Assembly: GCF_003369915.1 (NCBI RefSeq)
Contig: NW_022881614.1
Location: forward strand, 8,887,001-8,951,000
Direction of reading: 5' to 3'
Source: Drosophila miranda
Taxonomy: Eukaryota; Arthropoda; Insecta; Diptera; Drosophilidae
DNA length: 64,000 bases
The position numbers and the translations under genes were made by a program. The notes beneath the pieces are model-generated. The model made no database searches. It had not been told where the DNA came from and saw only the letters and a program-made list of their open reading frames with translations. Shown here in pieces: positions 23,348 through 33,029 of the stretch (positions are counted from its first letter, which is position 1; every line of letters begins with the position of its first letter).

Positions 23348-25585
23348 ATGGCGTCGCGCAGGCGCGCCGATTTGAATCCCAAACTGCACATGGACAGTCA
23401 TCCGACAGCTGCCCGCATAACAGGTACCTCCCAATCCAAATAATCACCACCCCTCTCAAACAGACAGAGAGTCTGATAATCCGGGGATGCGTTATCCCTC
23501 TGTTATGAAGTGACCCTAAAACGGCGCCATAAAGAAGGGATGCGATTCTCACTAAAGCCGACGGATCGACTGAACCTCACGAAAACCATTTTTAAACCGC
23601 CTACCCACCCACTCATTGTTTCAGATCCCTCTCTGCCCGCCGGCAAGCGACGCGAGATCGACAACGTCATGAAGAAGGCTCGGGCCAACACAACCAACGA
23701 CTACTGGGACAAGAAACTGATCGAGGCCGAGGAGAAGGACCCCAATCGCTGGCGTCATACCGGCTACAAGAAAATGTACATCCAGGGCGAGAGCAGCTCC
23801 GGGGACAGTGATCGCGTGCCGCACGGCGTGCCGCGCCCCGGGGAGGGAGCCCCACCCCCCTATGGCCGCTATCCACCCGGAGGAGCCCCGCCAGGTCCAC
23901 CGCCGCGCTTTGGCCGATCCCGCTCGCCCCATTCGCGCAGTCGTTCCGGATTACGCAAGTCGCCGCCGCTGTCGCCACCACCGCGTCGTCGCTCTCCGCT
24001 GCCGCCCATGCACGGCATGGATCGTCGCGGCGGCCCGCGATCCCCTCCCATGCCGCGCTCTCCCAACCATGATACCATGATGCGTCGTCCCGGCAATGGC
24101 CACGGTCGGCCCCGTTCCCCACCCGAACCGAGCTCCGGCTCCTCGTCCTTGCGCCGCAAGCCAAACGCGTCGCGTTCTCCCTTGGGCCGTCGCCGCTCAC
24201 CACCGTTGCCTCCGCCATCGTCGGCGGGACTGGACAAGCGCAGTTCGGGACACATTCTACCGCGTTCTAAGCGTCCCCCTCGCCACCGCCAAGGGTAAGT
24301 CATGTCATTTAAAAATCGATTCCAATCTTTAATCTGTATCCTCTCTGCAGCAATCGATGCGTTCGCGTTCCAACAGCTCAATGAGCAGCAGCTCCGACGA
24401 TTCCTGCTCCCTTTGTTCGCCCAGTCATCGCCATAGATCTCGGTAAGCATTCCTTCCGGCCTTATGTTTCCATTGATACTCAAACTTGATCTTCTCCCCC
24501 GTACAGATCCAGCGGTCCGCGCTCCCCTCCGCCAAAGCCGCGTGGGCATTATCGTGCCGGGGGTCCGCCACTCCCGCCGCCGGATACACATGGCCGCGTC
24601 CATGGGCGTCCCAGCAGTCCACCGCCGGTGCGTGGAAGCGGCTCGGTGTCCGCAAACGACAAGTATCGGGATGCCAAAATGCGTCACCTCGCTCACGAAC
24701 GCGGCGCCACGTCGGATGCGCACATGAAAGTCGCTCGCTCGTCGCGTCACTCACCGCCGCCTGAAGATCCGCGTCTCAAGCACCGTCCGCCAGAGCCAGC
24801 AGAGCCGGCAGCGACGGCTGCTGCGGCCTCAGCTGCACAGGCCAAGAAGAAGAAAAAGGAGAAGGAGGTGAGTGTCGGAGTAGCTTGTATGAATCACGAT
24901 CACATCCAATCATTGAATTACTCTGTTTATAGCAGGTGAGGCCACGCATCAAGATCGAGGGCGAGAAACCTAAAAAACCTGGGGCGCCCAGTGGCAGTGG
25001 AGGGAATGCAAACTCCTCGTCAGGTTCAGACGATTCGGGTGACTCGGACAGCGATGAGGTGCCGTCGCTGCCCACGTTCTCGGCCACAACGCGGCTGACG
25101 CTCTCGGAGCGCTTCGGGAAAATGGCGCAATGGAGCATCGATCGCAGTAACATGGAGAATATGCGCATCACCAAAGATTCCGCGGGTGGTGCTCTTAAAG
25201 TGATGATTGAAGAGGGTCTCGAATCGCCGCCGCGTCGCTATTCGTATTCGCCTGCGCCGGCCGGACACTTTCCGGAGGAGTTGGCGACCACAGCACCGTC
25301 GGGTATGCTGTCGTGGGACGATGTGCGCGTCCGTTATGAGTACTACAAGAGTCGTGGCTACTTAAGGGATTTGGATCTGAAGGTAAATGGAGTGTCCATA
25401 CTCTGTAAAGCAGAAACTAAAGATTCCTTTCCTTCTCTCTTGCGCAGGACTACATCAAATGGGAGGAATGGTGGTATAAATATCAGGAGTGGCTGAAGCA
25501 GGAGCGCTACTATGAGTACTGGGATCGTAGCCAGCAATTGCGACGACGGCGCAAGAAGTTACCGGTCACTCAGCGTCTCAACTGA
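23348..25585 (+). pseudogene. SR-rich nuclear protein gene with C-run frameshift
   Basis: Not identified with certainty; by position it could be the CG8929 orthologue. Six exons fit GT-AG rules: 23348-23423, 23625-24294, 24351-24442, 24507-24867, 24936-25382 and 25448-25585 (about 594 residues if in frame). The start MASRRRADLNPKLH leads to a conserved-looking block (NDYWDKKLIEAEEKDPNRWR), then a long Arg/Ser/Pro-rich disordered part, a Lys run (KKKKKEKE), an acidic Ser tract, and an aromatic C-terminus (YIKWEEWWYKYQEW). SR-rich proteins of this sort usually act in nuclear RNA processing; that is inference. The frame breaks at the end of exon 2: exon 3 reads as SR-rich protein only if one more base is present upstream, most simply in the five-C run at 24275-24279. 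As given, translation stops soon after entering exon 3. Confidence 0.72.
24929..24935 (+). promoter_or_regulatory. Tandem NAGNAG splice acceptor
   Basis: Exon 5 of the SR-rich gene is preceded by TATAGCAG, offering two acceptors three bases apart. Both stay in frame, so isoforms would differ by a single Gln. Confidence 0.5.
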
Positions 25586-25993
25586 GACTGAGAAACGCCC
25601 CCGTGGGCATCCGTACCGCAGTGTCCCAATCCTGTAGCTATTCCCATCACCCTCCCCCAATTTGATCACCCTCGCTAACCAATTTATCCATTTATCATTT
25701 GAACTGAACCTTTATTTTGCTTTCTCCCTTACTTTTAATCTTACTTCATTTTCCCCAATCGATTCCCCCGCCTTTTTCCCCCTTTTTTGTACATTGAAAA
25801 TGTACGGAAATGCATTTGTCAGCTCATGTATTTGATAACTAAACAATATGCATATAACACGCGATCCGAGCGCCAATCGCGGATGTTTATAAGGATTACA
25901 TTAACACTGAAGATTGTAAGTTGTGTGGGGACTGTGCGTCCGGCCGCCGACGTGGTGCGGCACAGATCCCGAGAGGCAAATGTAAACGATTTA

Positions 25994-25999
25994 AATAAA
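25994..25999 (+). terminator. Polyadenylation signal AATAAA
   Basis: Canonical AATAAA about 410 bases after the stop codon of the SR-rich gene. The 3' UTR (25586-26020) is pyrimidine-rich with no reading frame of note. Confidence 0.5.
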
Positions 26000-26000
26000 C

Positions 26001-27275
26001 CATTTAAAAACGGATGAATTTTACCGAATGTGCTCTCGATTTGGATTTCGATCGGATTTCAGGTTACACAGCACACTTATCCAGGAGCATGCTAATTTCT
26101 GCTGGCTGGCGTTGGCGACATTGGTCTCTCTACCGCCACAGGTGGCCCAGTCACAGGTGGTTGAGTCACCTACGCTTTGGAAGCGGCTCGGCTAGTGATT
26201 ATCTTAAGTACCAGCGGAAGTTGCGGGTACCAGATCGCCTGTGTTGGCACTGGTCCACCATTCCCCATTGCAGACATATCAGCTTTCATTGCGTAAATAA
26301 TAATTAAAACTGTCAAGTAAAAAGTGGAAGTAGAAAGCCGTTTACTGCTTGTGTTATCGGAAATATGGAATTTATCCTATTTTTATATAAATTATACACC
26401 AGATATTGAAAAGAACAATATAAATGACAAAAGGGGAGAGATAAATAGTAAGGTGGCGTGACTTTTGCCTTTAACACTTATTTTTATGGAAGATATATGC
26501 ACATTATGTCATTATTTAAATACTTCATCAGGCATAACACACACTTCTACATACACACCCAAATATGTACCTACACATTTAAATAAAAATACCTATATTC
26601 AATTTTATATTAACCCAAAAGAGAGCTGAAATTCATATTAAATTTCATTCTTGTTTGAAAGAAATTGAGGTTAGAAGTAGACAGGAAACAGGAAACTAAT
26701 ATCGCGATCCTCTGCGGCTGATTCCGCTGTAGCTCCTCGTCCTTTAGGGAGGTCCAAGGAATGTGATCCTGGCAGGACTTTGGCAGCCACTGTTTGTCCT
26801 GCTGCGAGCTATAGCCATGATGTCGCTGGTGTATCGCTGAGTCAACAATGTGGCGTACCGTCTGCTGTAGCAGGGACCAGTGAACAATTGCGGAATTGTT
26901 GGTTCACGTCCACGGGAAATAATGTCAGCAACCAAATTCATACGCCGAATCAAACATTGGCCTTCAGCTTCGAGATTCGTAAGTGATTCAGTATATAATT
27001 TTGTATGTATTTTAAAAGGATATCTTCCTTCACAGAGGACTTATGTACCCTAAGACAGACAGAATCATCTCCCAGCAGAACAGAAGCGCCTAAGAAGTCA
27101 TCCTGGCCATAGACAGCAAGGACTTTGACTACGAGATCCAAGGGAGGAGCTACGCGGGCTACTAGACTCTAGATATATCTCCTTGCTGTTAGATTTAAGG
27201 ATGTACGCATTCATTTAGATAGTAGATACAAAAATGTTTCCTACTTGTTAATTTTTTTATACTAAGCTAAGTTTT
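26001..27275. other. Region between SR-rich gene and foldback element
   Basis: Apart from the two-exon relic at 26680-27171, this contains a short open stretch at 26014-26307 that resembles no known protein to me. The rest is AT-rich DNA with ATACACACCC-like words near 26550. No transposon ends were found. Confidence 0.45.
26680..27171 (+). pseudogene. Unidentified two-exon gene relic
   Basis: An open frame from 26680 with no ATG near its start runs to a good donor (GTAAGT, 26981). After a 50-base intron ending CTTCACAG the frame can resume as GLMYPKTDRIISQQNRSA, meets a stop, then reads on as VILAIDSKDFDYEIQGRSYAGY before a final stop. The C-terminal piece looks like protein rather than noise. 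I do not recognise the family. Position, splice signals and the single internal stop suggest a decayed gene, but a chance open frame remains possible. Confidence 0.3.
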
Positions 27276-28454
27276 AATGAATAAAACTATCCTAACTAAT
27301 CATCCTTGATGTATCCTTTATCGGGAAAACTATCCCGACTACAAAAAGGCGAGGCACGTCCAGATCGGTGACCAAATAGCGGAGAAAACTAAACATTTTT
27401 GATTGGGGAAAATGTCCTTGATCCTTGATAAGGACTCCATAAAATCAGGGACATTTATCCGATCCCAGGAAGACGTCGCACGTCTCGATCGGCCCAAAAG
27501 TAACCGAGAAAACTAAGTAAGTATGGTTGGGGTTGTTGAAGTCCTTACCGGAGGATCAAGAAAATTTTTCCGAGCAAAGGATATCAAGGATCAAAAATAT
27601 TAATTTTCTCTGCTTTTTATGGGCCGATCTGAGCGTGCGACGGCTTCATGTGTTCGGAAAAATGTTCCTGATTTGGTCGTGTCCTTATCAAGGACCAAGG
27701 ATCAAGGATATTTACTCTAGACATATATATCATGTTTTCTCCCTTATTTGTGGCCCGATCGGGTTGCGTAATGGCCCCCGTGATCAGAAAAATATCCTTG
27801 ATCCTTCCGTAAGGACTCCAATAACCCCAACCATACCTACTTAGTTTTCTCGGCTACTCGTGACTCGATCGGGACGTGCGATGACTTCCTGTATTCGGAA
27901 AAATGTTCCTGATTTGGTGGAGTCCTTATCAGGGAACAAGGATCAAGGATATTTGGTCAAGGCATATATATCTTGTTTTCTCCCTTATTTGTGGCCCGAT
28001 CGGGACGTGCGATGGCTTCCTGTATTCGGAAAAATGTTCCTGATTTGACGGAGTCCTTATCAAGGACCAATGATCAAGGATATTTTGACAGACATTTATA
28101 TCTTGTTTTCTCCCTTATTTGTGGTCCGATCGGGACGTTAGACAGCTTCCTGTGCTCGGAAAAATTTCCTCGATCCTCCGGTAAGGACTCCAATGCCCCA
28201 ACCATACTTACTTAGTTTTCTCGGCTACTTTTGGCCAGATCGGGACGTGCGACGTCTTCCTGGGATCGGATAAATGTTCCTGATTTTATTAAGTGTCCTT
28301 ATCAAGGATCAAGGACATTTTCCCCAATCAAAAATGTTTAGTTTTCTCCGCTATTTGGTCACCGATCTGGACGTGCCTCGCCTTTTTGTAGTCGGGATAG
28401 TTTTCCCGATAAAGGATACATCAAGGATGATTAGTTAGGATAGTTTTATTCATT
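27276..28454. mobile_element. Foldback-type element with 160-bp inverted ends
   Basis: The first 160 bases (27276-27435) and the last 160 (28295-28454) are perfect inverted copies of each other, beginning AATGAATAAAACTATCC. The 860-base interior is built from degenerate direct repeats of roughly 130 bp, each with TCCTGATTTG, TATCAAGGA, GTTTTCTCCCTTATTTGTGG and CGATCGGGACGTGCGA (starts near 27667, 27907, 28039). No transposase is coded. Open frames inside merely follow the repeat period. The structure is that of a non-autonomous foldback or MITE-like element. I do not recognise the family, and no target duplication is obvious. Confidence 0.85.
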
Positions 28455-28512
28455 CAAATCTGAGTCATTAGTCATCTGAGTCATATGATATAGGCGTCCG
28501 CGGGCACGCAAG

Positions 28513-28982
28513 TCATTCCTTGCCACCGAAGGGGGCAACCAGCTAAAATGAAAGGAAGAGTTAAATAAAGTAAATAAAATGAATAAATAATAACTTAATA
28601 ACTTTACCAGACGGGGTAAGAGGAATGATCGCGGCATATCAGTTTGTGTCCAGAGAGAGCTGGAGGGAATACAAAAATAAAAGAAGAACCAAGAAAAAAT
28701 AGTCTATGGATAGATGAATAGGGGGGAAACAAGGATAACTTACCAGGTCAAAGCCGATGAGGTAATGCATGGTGCAGGAGGGAAGACGTTGTCGGTATTG
28801 TATGAACCAGCGATGCACGTACGTCGTACATCGTAAAAAGTGCTGGCAAATAAATAATGTACGCGATGCACGCGATCGTAGATGCAGTATCGATCCAGCA
28901 ACATACAAAGGGGTAAGAGGGCGGGAAAATCACGAGAGCGGCGCAGGACACGAAAGGTTAATGCCTCGGGCCGCTTATACAT
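28513..28982 (-). CDS. Hypothetical three-exon small protein, copy A
   Basis: Minus-strand exons 28744-28982, 28608-28659 and 28513-28542 join through good donors (GTAAGT, GTAAAG) and acceptors (CCTCCAG, ATTTTAG) into a 106-residue frame. It begins MYKRPEALTFRVLRR and ends LLVAPFGGKE. An upstream in-frame stop precedes the ATG. No domain, signal peptide or known family is apparent. It is divergent to the secreted-protein gene, with about 630 bp between start codons. The frame and splice sites are preserved in copies B and C, but so is most of the unit, so conservation is weak evidence. It could be a non-coding transcript. Confidence 0.35.
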
Positions 28983-29616
28983 GGAAATATATCCTGAAAT
29001 ATGCTCCTAGAAGAAATAATCAATTCGTGAGTTCTCTTGAGATTAGGTTCCCATGGTTGGCTGGCTTATGATGACGCACTCCAGAGCCGAAGACCCTGCG
29101 ATCTAATCCAGAAAGTTCGTTTGCGCCATATTCGGTGTATGAACTGGCACATGTAGATCCGTATCTATGTATGGTTAGTAGTCAAACTCACATTTGACAG
29201 CAGCAACCTAGAAGGAAAATTTCACCAGAGAATTAGAAAATCGGTTTTTTCGTTTTTTGGGTAACCTGGTAACCTTTTCCCTGCTCCCCAGCTGCCTGTC
29301 AAAACGCCGCTACGAGGCTCGAAGCAGTTCGAAAATCATTCCTATTTCTATCTTTGTGTCGAGCACATGTTCCAGTCAAAACAGAAAAAGTGAGTTCTGA
29401 TAGAAAAAATTCAAAATTATTTGAAACAGTTTTGTGAAATATTCTACGGAAATTAGGCACAACAATTTAATAAATTTTTGAGAAAGTTTTGTCAAATATT
29501 TTACGGAGAAATTATACAAATTTGTTACTTTTACTTCAAGTTAATTTTATTTGTTATTTTTTTGGTTTTTTGTTTTGCAGAACTGTCTTTAATCAATAAC
29601 AATCGATTCTTTGATA

Positions 29617-30562
29617 ATGTCCAAGTTCAATGTTTGGCTGATCTTCTGGTGTAAGTATAGGATTCCACATCGGATATTGTATATAATCGATACTAACATT
29701 CTGTGGGGTGTTTAGGTGCCGTGATGATGATGCAGCCTTGGATGGGCCAGGGCCATGCCCTGTCTGCGGATGCGGTCAATGCCACAGCTGTGCAATCCAC
29801 TTTTGGCTTATTGATGGGAGAAGCAACAACCGCCAAAACTACGGCCACTCCCCAGGCAGTGGTCAAGTCATCCACTCGCCAAGATGCTTCCAAGGAAATC
29901 GTCGCGGGAGCTCCTGCAGTAACCCCCACAACAGACCCAGTGACTGGCCCAGTCGGACCCATAATCGAGAAGACACGATTGGGATCATCAATTGGACTGA
30001 TCACGGGTTTACTGTCCTGCTTGCATCGCACCACTATGATGGATGATAGCGTGCAACAGGAACTCGACTATCAACCGCAAATGGTGCCCCAGCGTATGGC
30101 CGAAGATTTCCTCTTGAACGAGCCCGAAAACGATCCGCACGGCGGTCTCACTAGGACCTCGTACAAGTACCGTTGCATGCACACGTCTTCGCCAGCCCAA
30201 TGATGGAGACGGCCACTAAGATGCACCACAGCCCCATGACATCACCACTGCTTGAGTTACTCAATGACGTCGAGGACATGACGCTGCAGAATATTCCCAA
30301 TGTTATCGACCATCTGCTGGCGAATCGTTTGGTGCTCGCAAGTGGTACCCAACTGGATAACAAGGACAAGAAGATCACGCAGAAGGATGACGATGTCTCC
30401 AAGAATGACGAGCTCAAGAAGGAAGCTGCTGAAGTCGCACCCACTCACGATAAGGACGAAATCGTTCTCGTGTGTCCCGTACACCGTGAGCACCATGCCA
30501 ATCACAATGGCGAAATAGTTGACGATACCGTTATCCTTGTTGACCAGTGCCACGTTGTATAG
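29617..30562 (+). pseudogene. Secreted-protein gene, copy A, broken by 46-bp deletion
   Basis: Same gene as copies B and C: coding exon 29617-29650, intron 29651-29715, main exon from 29716. The signal-peptide start (MSKFNVWLIFW, then CAVMMMQPWMGQGHA) is intact. After the residues CMHTSSPAQ the frame stops at about 30203. Relative to B and C, 46 bases are missing at about 30195, between two CCAG words, which suggests slippage or microhomology deletion. The remaining C-terminal part is open in another frame to 30562. The predicted product is a shortened protein lacking the acidic and basic tail. Confidence 0.85.
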
Positions 30563-32283
30563 GTCTGTAGATCGAGGTAGACATAGTATAGCGGTAGAAT
30601 ATTAGGTTTATAGGTAGCTAAAATTTGAATTTGAGTCTTGGCGTCACTCAAAATTTTTTGGTTTTTTTAAGCATTTAGTTGTTTCTATTTCGGGTTTTTG
30701 TTTAGTTTAGGCAGGGAATTGCGTCAGTGTCAAAATATTTTTTTTTCGATTTTTTGCATCAAAACTTAAAATTCCAAACAAATGTTATTTAATTGCGTTT
30801 AGGAAATTGTTTATATTAGAGATTATTGGAGGTCAGCGAGGTAACCAGATTCCTTAGCATTTATAGAAAGAAGAAAATAAAAACAACGAGCGCATTCAAT
30901 TCAAAAGCAGATACTCTTCATTTAATTGATTTAAAAATTTAAATTTCAATTTGAATCAACCGGGTAATCGCAGGAAAACAGCTGGACATTTTTCGATAGA
31001 ACAATCGGTTAAATAATTAATTACTTCACCCATAGATGTCGTAGAGGGGAAACACGCCATCTACCAAAGCTATTGTCGGTTACATTTCAAACGGAAAAAG
31101 CTTTTCAAGGTCAATTTAGGTATGTTATTTGCATAAATAATCGTCAATAAGTAGCAGCAGAAGTAAGGCGGTAGAAAAATGAAAAAATTCACCTATCTGC
31201 ACGTCAATAGAGTGATATGCACGCAGGTTTACTTGACGGCATATAAATTGAAAAATTCCCATAAAAATGTGTAATTATTTGACATATTTTCAATTTCAAC
31301 AACAGCCTGCGACGGAGTGTCTTGCTCGGCTAAAAGGGAAACTCGAGGCGGAGGCTGGAACTAACACGTACCAGATTGTGCCCGCTGCCACTGTCACTGC
31401 CACTGCCGCTGTCGCTGCCACTGCCGTGTTCTTTGCTGTGATTTCCGCTACACAAAGTAGCTGTTTTTCGTGGCGACTGAGTTAACTGATAATCTTATTA
31501 GGCACGGAATAAGGAGGGAGGGGTTAGGTGGGGAGGGAGAGAATCGCTTAATGCTAATGTGTCGATGGAAAGCTTCGCTGTGGTTAATTGAGGCTGGTGG
31601 TGGGTGAGACTTTGGGGTTGATGGGAGGGGGCATCTAAAGGATCGAGCCAATAGGTTATCTATTGAAAGGTTCTTTAATCCCACCATCCAGCCTCATGGC
31701 CGGGGCCTCTAACCCCAATCTGCAGTAACCCGACAACCCCCAGAGGGCAATCCCTCGCACAATTAAGCTCGAAATAACAACAGCGCTAAGAAGGCTTTAA
31801 GTCCTTTCCTTTCGAGAGTGGAGGATGGTACGAGTAGGATGGGAGTCTGAAGTACAACTTGAGGAGAAGTCACGTCTAATTACACACATCTAGGAGCAGC
31901 ATTTTGACCTGATCTGGTTGACTTGCTGTTGCTGCTGGAGCTGTTGGTCGGACTGTTTTACTAAATTGGTTTAAAAAGCCACAGGGCAGAAATTCCATGG
32001 GTAGCCATGGATACGCCCCTCGGGGCGTAGCAGGAGGAGGCTCTTGGCGGCGACAGGCTTGGGGGCCATAATCCCTTTATAATCCACACACAATGCTATG
32101 GAAATATATCCTGAAATATGCTCCTAGAAGAAATAATCAATTCGTGATCTCTCTTGAGAGTAGTTCCCATGGTTGGCTGGCTTATGATGACGCACTCCAG
32201 AGCGCCTAGATCTCAGAGACTATAAAAGCTAGAGCAACCAAATTTGGTATCCACACTCCTGTTAGATCTAACTATAAAACGTG

Positions 32284-32655
32284 TGTTCGGAGCAGAACCC
32301 AGCCGATTAGCTGCTTGCCAAATAGCACCTAATTCTTGGCCCTCAGCCGCTTATTTTGTTTGTTACTTATGTCTATGTCACTCATTTGTTTGTTAAAGCT
32401 TTGCGCTTGCTTGCCCTGCTAAACGCTCTCTGCCAGCTCACTCTTCGCTATCTCCGCTTTGCGTCTGCCTACCGACGTCGGCCGAGCGACGCTGGGCTTA
32501 GCGATGGGAGCGGCAATGTAAAGGGCAGGCAAGCCACACTAGCAATTTGGATGTCACGCATTAAAGAACATATCGTAATTTTATTTCTGCGCCGAGTTTT
32601 ATTTAATCCGAAATAATTAGTCGGCCGATTGGGGATAAAAAACATTATCTCCACA
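32284..32655 (+). repeat. TRAM copy B 5' LTR
   Basis: TGTTCGGAGC ... ATCTCCACA, 372 bp. Six substitutions relative to its 3' LTR, three of them in the GCGACGCTGGGCTTAGCGAT stretch. Confidence 0.93.
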
Positions 32656-32662
32656 TAAAATT

Positions 32663-32680
32663 TGGTGACCCCGACGTGAT
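32663..32680 (+). promoter_or_regulatory. TRAM copy B primer-binding site
   Basis: TGGTGACCCCGACGTGAT, seven bases after the 5' LTR and identical to copy A. Confidence 0.7.
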
Positions 32681-33029
32681 CTCTGAGTTGCAGTGTCAAT
32701 TAATAATCATTCGCGATCGACATTCGGTAGCCCTAGCAAATTTTCGGCGGTTAAGCACAATTCGGTGCTAAAACACACTTACATAAACCTACATACACGC
32801 ATTGCTGGCTATTAATTTCTCTGTCGCGACAATTCGGTCAGTGCAGTGCGGTAGGCAGTGCAGCGAACTCACTAATACACACAAGCGGAGTACAAAGCGG
32901 AATCGGACAGTTCGCACAGCAGCACAGCTAAAGGCATTAGCTGTAATCCCTTTGCTTTCGGTTCCCACGTTTATACGTATACAGGGTGTCTTTTTCGGTC
33001 GTGCTGAGTGACTCTTTTAAAACCTCAAC

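Larger units (their letters stand above)
28490..32202 (+). repeat. Amplified gene unit, copy A
   Basis: First of three direct copies. In order: a segment with a minus-strand spliced frame (28513-28982), a spacer with a unique-looking stretch (28985-29340) that copies B and C lack, the secreted-protein gene (29617-30562), and 1.5 kb of downstream DNA with a GCCACTGCC-rich stretch near 31385. It ends with a second copy of the segment starting GGAAATATATCCTGAAATAT (about 32098-32200), which also occurs at 28981. Copy A therefore carries the longest form of the left part, while its gene has a 46-bp deletion. It ends against a DINE-1 Helitron. Confidence 0.9.

Noticed and set aside
27527..28215. 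Repeated open frames with related peptides (WADL, CGPIG words)
   Set aside because: They follow the direct-repeat period of the foldback element and have no shared start or splice signals.
29708..30046. 112-residue Cys-rich frame (also in units B and C)
   Set aside because: It is an alternative frame of the secreted-protein exon; the frame with signal peptide and splice sites fits far better.
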